Source: Rhodospirillales bacterium
GTDB taxonomy: Bacteria > Pseudomonadota > Alphaproteobacteria > SMXQ01
Length of the DNA stretch: 16,381 nucleotides
NCBI GenBank assembly: GCA_024638585.1
Contig: JAHEKA010000008.1
Coordinates: 1 to 16,381, forward strand
Direction: 5' to 3'
The stretch's first letter is position 1, and the number at the start of each line of letters is the position of its first letter. Under the pieces are notes generated by a model, which saw nothing but the letters and a program-made list of their open reading frames with translations, did not search any database and was not told where the DNA came from. Position numbers and translations under genes: made by a program. Positions 1 to 6,902 of the stretch are shown here, in pieces.

Positions 1-178
1 CATAGGGGGTGGAAAGCGGGCCGGGATCCCAGACTTTTTCCGCCTTCGCCGTCTGCCGGTCTTGGGCGACCGCGCAAGCCTGCCCCGCCAACACCGCAAC
101 AGCGAGAATCAGTGTGCCTCTGAGCCCGGTTCGGGCGGCCCGGGCCGCCATGCCGGATCCCTTGATCGAGGTTCCCAT
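1..178 (-). CDS. Secreted or periplasmic protein of unknown function, N-terminus only
   Basis: The gene reads leftwards and leaves the window after 59 codons, so only the N-terminus is visible. I chose the ATG at 176-178 because an AGGAGA Shine-Dalgarno sequence lies about 10 nt upstream. An internal Met at residue 10 is an alternative start. The visible part is a basic stretch with several Arg residues, a hydrophobic core around LILAVAVLAG, then ACAVAQD. This is a typical Sec signal peptide with probable cleavage after AVA. A Cys lies near the cleavage point, but the preceding residues do not make a good lipobox. The mature protein begins with a polar Gln/Lys-rich stretch and then VWDPGP. 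The family cannot be named from this fragment. It lies 55 bp downstream of the ETF-QO stop codon on the same strand, and may be cotranscribed or use the TATACT box at 212-217. Confidence 0.7.
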   Translation of the reverse strand, partial: MGTSIKGSGMAARAARTGLRGTLILAVAVLAGQACAVAQDRQTAKAEKVWDPGPLSTPY

Positions 179-211
179 AATCGAACGTCTCCTAAACCCC
201 AGGATGGGCGC

Positions 212-217
212 AGTATA
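212..217 (-). promoter_or_regulatory. Possible -10 box (TATACT) for the secreted-protein gene
   Basis: Reading leftwards, TATACT lies 33 nt before the ATG of the secreted-protein gene, in the gap after the ETF-QO stop. No convincing -35 element stands 16-18 nt upstream; the hexamer there is ACCTGT or AACCTG. The same TATACT hexamer appears before two other genes in this window, at 9978-9983 and 11129-11134, which slightly raises its credibility. Confidence 0.25.
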
Positions 218-232
218 GCATGGCCTGATAGC

Positions 233-1876
233 CTACAGGTTGGGATAGTTGGGACCGCCCCCGCCCTCGGGCACCACCCAAGTGATGTTCTGGGTCGGGT
301 CCTTGATATCGCAGGTTTTGCAGTGGATGCAGTTCTGGGCATTTATCTGCAGCCGGGGGCCGTCGGCCCCCTCTTCCTCGCCGACGATCTCATAGACCCC
401 GGCCGGGCAATAACGCGTCTCCGGCGCGGCGAACTGGGCGTAATTGACGCTGATCGCCCGCCCCTCGTCCCTGAGACGCAGGTGGCCGGGCTGGTTTTCC
501 TCGTGATTGGTGTTGGAAATGAAGACCGAGGACAACCGGTCGAAGGTCAGCTTGCCATCGGGCTTGGGATAGTCGATGGGATGGCACCGCTTGGCCGGAA
601 AGGTCTCTTCGTGATCACGGTGATGCTTCAGCGTCCAAGGGGCGCGCCCCCGCAGGATATAGGTGTCGACCGCGGCATGGAGCAGCCCGCCCCAGAGACC
701 GAACCGGAACCCGGGACGGATATTGCGCGCGGCGTGAAGCTCGGGCATGACCCAGCCCGTCTGCAACCGCTCGCGGTAACTCACGGCTTCGGTCCCGCCG
801 TCTCCGGCGCCGAGCAGGTCACTCACCGCTTCCGCCGCGGCCATGCCCGACGCCATGGCATTGTGGATGCCCTTGATCTTGGGCACATCCATGAATCCGG
901 CGCCGCAGCCGATCAGCGCGCCGCCGGGGAAGGTGAGCCGGGGCACCGATTGGAAACCGCCCTCGGTCAGCGCCCGCGCGCCGTAGGCAATGCGGCGCCC
1001 GCCCTCGAACACCGGCGCGATCGCCGGATGGGTCTTGAAGCGCTGGAACTCCTCGAACGGGCTGAGATAGGGATTGTGGTAATCAAGGCCGACCACCAGG
1101 CCTACCGCGACCTGGTTGTCCTCGAGGTGATAGAGGAACGATCCGCCGTAGGTCCCGGAATCCAGGGGCCAGCCCACCGTGTGCAGGACGCTGCCCTGGC
1201 GATGGACGGCGGGATCCACCTCCCACAGCTCCTTGATGCCGAGGCCAAAGGTCTGGGGCTCGGAGCCGGCAGTGAGTTCGAACCGCGCCGACAGCTCCTT
1301 GGTCAGGGACCCCCGGCACCCCTCGCCGAAGAGGGTCTGGCGGGCGCGCAATTCGACGCCGCGCTGGAAATTGGGACCGGGGGTACCATCACGACTTAGG
1401 CCCAAGTCGCCGGTGGCGATCCCGGCCACCACCCCGTCCTCGCCGAACAACACCTCGGCGGCCGCGAAGCCCGGATAGATCTCGACCCCCAGCGCCTCGG
1501 CCTCGGCAGCGAGCCAGCGGCACAGGTTGCCGAGGCTGATGATGTAATTGCCGTGATTGCGCATCTGGGGCGGCGTCGGCAGGGTGACGGCACGGCGCCG
1601 GGTCAATAGCTGGAATCGGTCGCCGGTGACGGGCACCTTCAGCGGCGCGCCCTTTTCCTTCCAATCGGGAATCAGCCGGTCGAGGCCCCGCGGGTCGAGC
1701 ACCGCGCCGGACAGGATATGGGCGCCCACCTCCGAACCTTTCTCGACGACGCAGACCGAGACCTCGCGCTCCGCTTCCTGGGCCAACTGCTTGAGGCGAA
1801 TCGCCGCCGACAGCCCCGCGGGCCCCGCGCCCACGATCACCACGTCGAATTCCATCGATTCCCTGTCGGCATCCAT
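233..1876 (-). CDS. Electron transfer flavoprotein-ubiquinone oxidoreductase (ETF-QO)
   Basis: ETF-QO takes electrons from reduced electron-transferring flavoprotein, fed by acyl-CoA and amino-acid dehydrogenases, and passes them through FAD and a 4Fe-4S cluster to ubiquinone at the inner membrane. The 547-residue product matches the usual family length. An FAD-binding Rossmann motif VVIVGAGPAGLSAAIRLKQ sits at about residues 12-30. The C-terminal ferredoxin-like domain carries Cys490 (in YCPAGVYE) and Cys516, Cys519 and Cys522 (CIHCKTC), the four expected cluster ligands, followed by DPTQNITWVVPEGGGGP. The ATG at 1874-1876 is preferred over the TTG one codon earlier; GAGGAC lies about 8 nt upstream. 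It diverges from the uracil-DNA glycosylase gene. No etfA or etfB is visible, so the partner flavoprotein must be encoded elsewhere. All key residues are present and the gene looks intact. Confidence 0.97.
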   Translation of the reverse strand: MDADRESMEFDVVIVGAGPAGLSAAIRLKQLAQEAEREVSVCVVEKGSEVGAHILSGAVLDPRGLDRLIPDWKEKGAPLKVPVTGDRFQLLTRRRAVTLPTPPQMRNHGNYIISLGNLCRWLAAEAEALGVEIYPGFAAAEVLFGEDGVVAGIATGDLGLSRDGTPGPNFQRGVELRARQTLFGEGCRGSLTKELSARFELTAGSEPQTFGLGIKELWEVDPAVHRQGSVLHTVGWPLDSGTYGGSFLYHLEDNQVAVGLVVGLDYHNPYLSPFEEFQRFKTHPAIAPVFEGGRRIAYGARALTEGGFQSVPRLTFPGGALIGCGAGFMDVPKIKGIHNAMASGMAAAEAVSDLLGAGDGGTEAVSYRERLQTGWVMPELHAARNIRPGFRFGLWGGLLHAAVDTYILRGRAPWTLKHHRDHEETFPAKRCHPIDYPKPDGKLTFDRLSSVFISNTNHEENQPGHLRLRDEGRAISVNYAQFAAPETRYCPAGVYEIVGEEEGADGPRLQINAQNCIHCKTCDIKDPTQNITWVVPEGGGGPNYPNL

Positions 1877-1942
1877 CAAGACCGGTCCTCTTCACGGCTC
1901 AGCCGAAGCGCTGCCGATGGCCGCGCCCCTAATCCGGCGCTA

Positions 1943-1971
1943 GGGATAGCGCAAAAAGCGGGGCGCGACAA
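1943..1971 (-). promoter_or_regulatory. Possible promoter for the ETF-QO gene
   Basis: Read leftwards, TTGTCG (1966-1971) and TATCCC (1943-1948) are separated by exactly 17 nt in the divergent gap between ETF-QO and the uracil-DNA glycosylase. The -35 keeps the TTG core and the -10 keeps TAT. The start codon is about 67 nt downstream of the -10. This is inferred from pattern only. Confidence 0.35.
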
Positions 1972-1997
1972 ACCGTGCCGTGATAGGGTTTCTTCCC

Positions 1998-2816
1998 ATG
2001 GCTGGCGAGTCTCTTTATTCCGCTCTCAAGTGGCAGGTCGAGGCCGGCGCCGATGAAGCCATCGGCGAAACGCCGGTCGACCGCTTTGCCGAAGCCCCCC
2101 CGACACCGCCACCAGCGAAGGCCCGCGAAGCCACGGCCCGTCCCGCGCCGCCGCGACGGGCCACCCCCGCGGCGGCCAAGCCAGCCGAACCGCCCGCCGC
2201 CGCGGACCCGGCATCCCAGGATGCCCGAGAGATCGCCGCCGGCGCCAAGACGCTGGAGGATATCCGTGCCGCGTTAGACTCCTTCGAGGGTTGTCCGCTA
2301 AAGCGGACGGCGACCAACCTGGTCTATTTCGACGGCAACCCCGACGCCCGCATCGTCTTCGTCGGCGAGGCGCCCGGGGCCGAGGAGGACCGGCAGGGCC
2401 TGCCGTTCGTCGGCCCGGCGGGCCGGTTGCTCGACCGGATGCTGGCGGCCATCGGGCTCGACCGGTCCGATGTGTTGATCACCAACACCCTGTTCTGGCG
2501 TCCGCCGGGCAACCGCAACCCCACCCCGGCGGAGGCCGCCGCCTGCCTGCCGTTCGTCGAGCGCACCATCGAAATCGTCGATCCCAAGGTCCTGGTCATG
2601 GTGGGCGGCACCGCCGCCAAGACCCTGCTGGCCCGGCCCGAAGGCATCATGAAGTTGCGCGGCCAATGGTTCGAATATTCCACACCCGCCATGGCCCGCC
2701 CGGTGGCGGCCATGGCCATCTTCCATCCTGCCTTCCTGTTGCGCAGCCCGGCCCAGAAACGCCCGACCTGGCGTGATTTGATCGAAATCAGAAAACATCT
2801 TGAAGATTCGATATGA
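1998..2816 (+). CDS. Uracil-DNA glycosylase, family-4-like, lacking Fe-S cysteines
   Basis: This protein is predicted to excise uracil from DNA as the first step of base-excision repair. The ATG at 1998 gives 272 residues; an upstream GTG at 1980 is in frame but has no better ribosome site. Residues 1-31 contain LKWQVEAGADEAIGETPVDR, typical of alphaproteobacterial homologues. A Pro/Ala-rich linker (about 33-75) follows, then the catalytic domain. That domain has motif 1 GEAPGAEED (123-131) followed by GLPFVGPAGRLLDRML, the NTLFWRPPGNRNP segment (163-175) and motif 2 HPAFLLRSP (243-251). Classical family 4 enzymes bind a 4Fe-4S cluster through four Cys, but only Cys99 and Cys183 exist here, so that cluster cannot form in the usual way. 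The stop lies 43 bp before the chosen start of the lytic transglycosylase gene, so the two may be cotranscribed. Confidence 0.9.
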   Translation: MAGESLYSALKWQVEAGADEAIGETPVDRFAEAPPTPPPAKAREATARPAPPRRATPAAAKPAEPPAAADPASQDAREIAAGAKTLEDIRAALDSFEGCPLKRTATNLVYFDGNPDARIVFVGEAPGAEEDRQGLPFVGPAGRLLDRMLAAIGLDRSDVLITNTLFWRPPGNRNPTPAEAAACLPFVERTIEIVDPKVLVMVGGTAAKTLLARPEGIMKLRGQWFEYSTPAMARPVAAMAIFHPAFLLRSPAQKRPTWRDLIEIRKHLEDSI

Positions 2817-2859
2817 CTTCCCTTGCCCCGTCCCGCGCCAAGGGCTATCACACTTATCA

Positions 2860-4743
2860 ATGAAGACAGGGTGGACCGATCAGGAAGATCCGTCGCGTCG
2901 GCGGTTGGGCACGCGCCCGGGACCGGCCGCGCGGACGGCCCGTTGGGTTTTTGCGGCGCTTGTGGGGGTGGCGGCCGCCGGGGGGATCGCCGTCCCCGCC
3001 CACAGCGATGCCAGCATCACGCCCCCGATTCCGGCCCGGCCCCATTGGGGCACCGTGCTCGGCATTCCACCCATCCTTGGCACCGAAGACAGCGCGCGCT
3101 ACCGCAATATTTTCGCACTTCAGGAAACGGGCCGATGGAAGGCGGCGGACCGGCTGATTGCCCGGATCGAAGACCGGATCCTCATCGGCCATGTCCTTGC
3201 CCAACGCTACCTGCATCCGACCCGCTACCGTTCGCGCTTCAGGGAGCTTAGCGACTGGCTGGCCCGCTACGCCGATCATCCCGACGCCAAGCGGATCCAT
3301 GCCCTGGCCTTGAAACGGAAGCCGGCCAGGGCGCGGCCTCCGGCAGTGCCCCGCTCCTACTATGGTGCCGACGTCTTCATAACCCCGCCGCGGGGCGAGA
3401 ATCCGGTGCGGCCGAGGATTAAGCGCGCCACACGGGGCCGGGCAGAACGGAGAATCCGGCGGACCATCCACCGCCTGGTTCGCCGCGAACGCTTGACCGC
3501 AGCCGAAGACTATCTCCGTTCCCGACAGGTGCGGCGCACCTTGAGCCCCGCCGCGCGTGACCGGGCCCGCGCCATCATCGCCGCCGGTTGGTTCCGCTGG
3601 GGCAACACCGAGCGCGCGCTCGGCCTCGCCGCCGCCGCCGCCAAGCGGTCGGACGTGAAGGCGCCCGCCGCCTGCTGGTGGGCCGGCATCGCCGCATTCA
3701 AACTCCGCCGCTTTACGGAAGCGGCCCGGTATTTCGAGAGTGCCGCCAGCGCCCCCGGCACCGCCCCCGCAGAGACGTCCCGAGCCGCCTTCTGGGCTGC
3801 ACGGGCACATCTGGTGGGGCGCAGCCCAGCCGAAGTGAACACCTGGCTCTCCCGGGCGGCAGCCCATCCCAGGACCTTCTATGGATTGGTTGCCGGCCAC
3901 GTTCTGGGCCACCCGCCCGCCTTCAACTGGGACGCGCCCGCCCTCGGCAAACGCCAGATCGCCGCCCTGATGGCGAGCCCACCCGGCAAACGTGCCCTGG
4001 CCCTGGCCCAGGTGGGGCAAGGCATGCGCGCGCGCCGCGAGCTTCGCCCGCTCGCGTTGAGCACGGAGCCGCAGCACCTCAGGACCATGGCGGCCCTGGC
4101 GGTAGCGGCCCGCATGCCGCGTGCGGCGTTCCGCGCGGCCCGGCTGCTCCGAACCCTGACCGGAGAGCGCATCGATGCCGCCCTCTATCCGGTTCCGCCT
4201 TGGCTCCCGGAGAGCGGCTACTTCATGGACCGGGCCCTGGTGTTCGCGCTGGCCCGCCAGGAATCGGGTTTCAATGAAAGGGCCAAAAGCCGCCAGGGCG
4301 CGCGCGGCTTGTTGCAACTGATGCCGGCAACGGCCCGATACATCAGCCGGCGGACCGCCACCGCCCGCGGTCACCGCCGGGGCCAGCTATACGACCCGGA
4401 CCTCAACCTGGCGCTGGGTCAGCGATATATGGACTACCTGCTGTCAGGCGACACCGTCGCCGGGAACATGATCATGATGTTCGCCGCCTATAACGGCGGC
4501 CCCGGCAACACCCGCAAATGGCAGCGCGAGGTCCCCCACGGGGCCGATCCGCTGGTGTTCATCGAATCGATCCCGGTGCGCGAAACCCGGCTGTTCGTCA
4601 AGAGGAGCCTGGAAAACTTCTGGATCTACCGCATGCGCCTCGGCCAAGAGGTTCCGTCACTGACCGCCCTTGCAGGCGGGCGCTGGCCGCACTATGTAGC
4701 CCTGGACGGCGCATCCGCGAATACCGCGACACCGCGCCCCTAG
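2860..4743 (+). CDS. Soluble lytic murein transglycosylase (GH23, Slt-type)
   Basis: This enzyme is predicted to cleave the MurNAc-GlcNAc bond of peptidoglycan, forming 1,6-anhydro-muropeptides in the periplasm. The ATG at 2860 gives 627 residues and places a basic region before a hydrophobic helix (about 28-45, WVFAALVGVAAAGGIAV) that looks like a signal peptide or anchor. An upstream in-frame TTG at 2800 would overlap the glycosylase gene and is less likely. The Shine-Dalgarno is weak. The long middle part (about 60-430) is Ala/Arg-rich and helical, like the superhelical U domain of Slt70. The SLT catalytic domain is at the C-terminus: LARQESGFN with catalytic Glu468, then QGARGLLQLMPATA, LYDPDLNLALGQRYM and MFAAYNGGPGNTRKW. 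All family motifs are present. It lies between the glycosylase and moaB on the same strand. Confidence 0.93.
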   Translation: MKTGWTDQEDPSRRRLGTRPGPAARTARWVFAALVGVAAAGGIAVPAHSDASITPPIPARPHWGTVLGIPPILGTEDSARYRNIFALQETGRWKAADRLIARIEDRILIGHVLAQRYLHPTRYRSRFRELSDWLARYADHPDAKRIHALALKRKPARARPPAVPRSYYGADVFITPPRGENPVRPRIKRATRGRAERRIRRTIHRLVRRERLTAAEDYLRSRQVRRTLSPAARDRARAIIAAGWFRWGNTERALGLAAAAAKRSDVKAPAACWWAGIAAFKLRRFTEAARYFESAASAPGTAPAETSRAAFWAARAHLVGRSPAEVNTWLSRAAAHPRTFYGLVAGHVLGHPPAFNWDAPALGKRQIAALMASPPGKRALALAQVGQGMRARRELRPLALSTEPQHLRTMAALAVAARMPRAAFRAARLLRTLTGERIDAALYPVPPWLPESGYFMDRALVFALARQESGFNERAKSRQGARGLLQLMPATARYISRRTATARGHRRGQLYDPDLNLALGQRYMDYLLSGDTVAGNMIMMFAAYNGGPGNTRKWQREVPHGADPLVFIESIPVRETRLFVKRSLENFWIYRMRLGQEVPSLTALAGGRWPHYVALDGASANTATPRP

Positions 4744-4750
4744 CCTTTTC

Positions 4751-4774
4751 CGACACCAACACCGACACCAACAG
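4751..4774 (+). repeat. Two-copy 12-bp tandem repeat upstream of moaB
   Basis: CGACACCAACAC (4751-4762) is followed at once by CGACACCAACAG (4763-4774), identical in 11 of 12 bases. It fills most of the 46-bp gap between the lytic transglycosylase stop and the moaB start. No function is evident; it could be a slipped-strand duplication. Confidence 0.6.
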
Positions 4775-4789
4775 GTCGAAAGGTCCCCC

Positions 4790-5320
4790 ATGGCCGGAAT
4801 AGACGAAAGCCGCGAATTCATCCCTGTCGGCCTTGCCGTCCTGACCGTTTCCGACACCCGCACCGAAGCCGACGACGAATCGGGCCGGACCCTGATCGAA
4901 CGGGCCGAGGCGGCGGGCCACAAGATCGTCGCCCGCAAGGTGGTCAAGGACGATGTCCCCACCATCAAAGCGGCCGTGACGGAATGGGTCGACAACCCGG
5001 AGATCGACGTGGTCATCACCAATGGCGGCACCGGGATCACCGGGCGCGACGTGACGCCGGAGGCCTTGGCGCCATTGTTCGACAAGCCCATCGAGGGGTT
5101 CGGCGAATTGTTTCGGCTGATTTCCTACCAGAAGGTCGGGACCTCGACCATGCAGTCGCGCGCCTTGGGAGGCCTCGCCAAGGGCACCTATATATTCGCC
5201 CTTCCGGGATCGCCGTCGGCCTGCCGCGACGGTTGGGACGAAATCCTCAAATTCCAGCTTGATTCGCGCCACGGGCCGTGCAACCTGGTGGAGCTGATGC
5301 CCAGGCTGATGGAGCGCTAG
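4790..5320 (+). CDS. moaB: MoaB-family molybdopterin biosynthesis protein
   Basis: This belongs to the MoaB/MogA family, which binds molybdopterin and can adenylate it before metal insertion during molybdenum or tungsten cofactor synthesis. In many bacteria MoaB itself is not essential, so the exact step is uncertain. The 176-residue protein has the family fold signals: LAVLTVSDTRTEADDESG (about 15-32), the nucleotide/molybdopterin loop TNGGTGITGRD (77-87) and LPGSPSACRDGWDEIL (from about 138). The ATG at 4790 has a modest AAAGGT ribosome site. It ends only three bases from the stop of the convergent sodium channel gene, so transcription from the two sides must collide or overlap. No other moa or mod gene is in view. 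MogA is the main alternative name, but length and motifs favour MoaB. Confidence 0.92.
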   Translation: MAGIDESREFIPVGLAVLTVSDTRTEADDESGRTLIERAEAAGHKIVARKVVKDDVPTIKAAVTEWVDNPEIDVVITNGGTGITGRDVTPEALAPLFDKPIEGFGELFRLISYQKVGTSTMQSRALGGLAKGTYIFALPGSPSACRDGWDEILKFQLDSRHGPCNLVELMPRLMER

Positions 5321-5323
5321 GCC

Positions 5324-6196
5324 TCAGCCCGCGCCGCGGCTTCGATCCTCGAGAAGCCTGCGAACTTCCGCCAACTCCTCCCGCAAGCTGCCGAGCTCCC
5401 GCTTGATCAGCTCACTTTCCTCGGTGTGCGCCTCTTCGATCGCCTCCATCTCTTCCTTGTGCTCCTCCTCGGTCTGGGCCTGCATGGCCGAGACGACGAT
5501 GCCGATGAACAGGTTCAGCATGGTGAAGGTGGCGATCAGGATGAACGGCACGAAGAATCCCCAGGCGTAGGGGTAGACCTTCATCACCGGCCGGACGATG
5601 CCCATGGACCAGCTCTCCAGGGTCATGATCTGGAACAGCGAGTACATCGACGCGCCCACGGTGCCGAACCAGTCGGGAAACGCCGCGCCGAACAGGTTGG
5701 TGGCGATCACAGCGAACACATAAAAAATCAGCACCAGGATGGCGATGATCGAGGAGATCCCCGGCACTGCCCGGAGCAGGGATTCGATGACGTGGCGCAT
5801 CTGCGGGATCACCGAGAGCAAGCGCAACACACGCAGCACCCGAAGGGCGCGCAGCACCGAGAACGGACCCGCCGAAGGCACCAGGGCGATGGCGACCACC
5901 AGGAAGTCGAACACGTTCCAGGCTTCGCGGAAGAAACGCGGGCCCCGGCCGATCAGCTTTGCCGCAATCTCCAGAACGAAGACCGAAAGTACGGCCGTGT
6001 CGATCACGTGGAGCACGCCGCCCATCGCCGACATCACCGTGGCGGACGTCTCCAAACCCAGCGTCACGGCATTGACGACAATCAGGGTCATGATCACGCG
6101 TTGAACCCGGGGCGATTCGGCGAACGCGGCGAGGCGCCCGCGCCAGCCCTCGGGCGCCCCGGTGGTCCGCAGATCCAACTCGCCTTCGCGCTTCAT
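5324..6196 (-). CDS. Voltage-gated sodium channel, single-domain bacterial type (BacNav)
   Basis: This is a six-helix voltage-gated cation channel subunit that should assemble as a tetramer in the inner membrane. In the 290-residue product S1 spans about 33-52, S2 62-84 (VFVLEIAAKLIG), S3 92-108 (NVFDFLVV) and S4 112-131. S4 carries gating Arg116, Arg119, Arg122 and Arg125 in a three-residue ladder. S5 is at about 146-170, followed by the pore helix and the filter TLESWSM (192-198), then S6 (about 211-238). The filter is the one found in NaChBac, NavAb and NavMs and predicts Na+ selectivity. A Glu-rich C-terminal stretch (about 243-284) with regular Leu spacing predicts the tetrameric coiled coil of the family. 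The ATG at 6194-6196 has GAAGGA about 6 nt upstream; a longer frame to 6439 overlaps the neighbouring gene and is rejected. Physiological role unknown; in other bacteria such channels are linked to motility and pH response. Confidence 0.95.
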   Translation of the reverse strand: MKREGELDLRTTGAPEGWRGRLAAFAESPRVQRVIMTLIVVNAVTLGLETSATVMSAMGGVLHVIDTAVLSVFVLEIAAKLIGRGPRFFREAWNVFDFLVVAIALVPSAGPFSVLRALRVLRVLRLLSVIPQMRHVIESLLRAVPGISSIIAILVLIFYVFAVIATNLFGAAFPDWFGTVGASMYSLFQIMTLESWSMGIVRPVMKVYPYAWGFFVPFILIATFTMLNLFIGIVVSAMQAQTEEEHKEEMEAIEEAHTEESELIKRELGSLREELAEVRRLLEDRSRGAG

Positions 6197-6269
6197 ATCC
6201 GTCCTTCGCCAAGCCCCCGGTGATATGGGGACGCTGGGCGCGTTTAGCAAAGTGGAAGACCGTGCGCCA

Positions 6270-6899
6270 TCAAAATCTGGGAAGATCCGCCGATTCTTGG
6301 GCGCGGCGCCAAGAGGCCGCGTCATCGATGTCTTCGAGGCGGGCCAGAAGTGGGCCCGAAGCCCCCTTGGGAAGGTTGGTCCGGGTGTCGTCGAGTGCGT
6401 GGGCGGTGGACCAGCGCACGCCCCGGAACAGCCGTGCAACCAGCGCCCGGGGGGCGAGCCGCCGGCGGGCCAGGCCGATTAGCCAGTAGCCGCCATCCGC
6501 CGCCGGGCCGAACACCGCCTCGTTGCGTTTGAGCGTGGCGAAGGCTTGCTCGATATGGCGCCCAGACAGGCCGGGAATGTCGGTGCCGACGATCACCACC
6601 GGCCCCGGCGGAAGGGACGCAAAAACCCGGCCCATCCTGCGCCCCAGGTCGCCGGTCCCCTGGGGGAGGCGTGGGATGGAGGCGGGCCAGAAACGGGCGT
6701 GGGCGGCCAGGGCATCGGGGGTCACGGCAAGGGAAAGGTGCCAGCGCCGCCCCCTGGCAAGGCGTCGGACCACGTCGCGACTCACACCGGCATAGAAGGC
6801 GTGGGCCTGGCGGGGGCCGATTTCCATCGCCAGCCGGCGTTTGACGGCGCCGCGCTGAGGCGCGCGAAGGAAAATCACAAGCTGGGGCTTGCGCGCCAA
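6270..6899 (-). CDS. DUF2064 / TIGR04282 glycosyltransferase-like protein
   Basis: The 209-residue product belongs to the DUF2064 family (TIGR04282, named as an rSAM/selenodomain-associated transferase). Its fold resembles nucleotide-sugar pyrophosphorylases and GT-A enzymes. Visible signals are QLVIFLRAPQRGAVKRRLA at the N-terminus, VVIVGTDIPGLSGRHIEQAF in the middle and the diagnostic GPAADGGYWLIGL. The start is a TTG at 6897-6899, three bases after the stop of the upstream GT2 gene, which indicates translational coupling; the first internal Met would remove the conserved N-terminal strand. The substrate is not established. The two families commonly occur as a pair, so they probably act in one pathway making a small glycosylated metabolite or lipid. 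The sodium channel gene follows 73 bp downstream on the same strand. Confidence 0.88.
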   Translation of the reverse strand: MARKPQLVIFLRAPQRGAVKRRLAMEIGPRQAHAFYAGVSRDVVRRLARGRRWHLSLAVTPDALAAHARFWPASIPRLPQGTGDLGRRMGRVFASLPPGPVVIVGTDIPGLSGRHIEQAFATLKRNEAVFGPAADGGYWLIGLARRRLAPRALVARLFRGVRWSTAHALDDTRTNLPKGASGPLLARLEDIDDAASWRRAQESADLPRF

Positions 6900-6902
6900 G
6901 GC

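Noticed and set aside
62..1399. 445-codon frame on the plus strand opposite ETF-QO
   Set aside because: It is the antisense shadow of a high-GC gene whose FAD and Fe-S motifs are certain; the translation is Gly/Pro/Arg-rich with no domain.
2857..4374. 505-codon frame on the minus strand opposite the lytic transglycosylase
   Set aside because: Shadow of the real gene, which carries full SLT motifs; no family features in the antisense product.
6197..6439. N-terminal extension of the sodium channel
   Set aside because: It overlaps the DUF2064 gene, lacks membrane or channel features, and the ATG at 6196 has a good ribosome site and normal family length.
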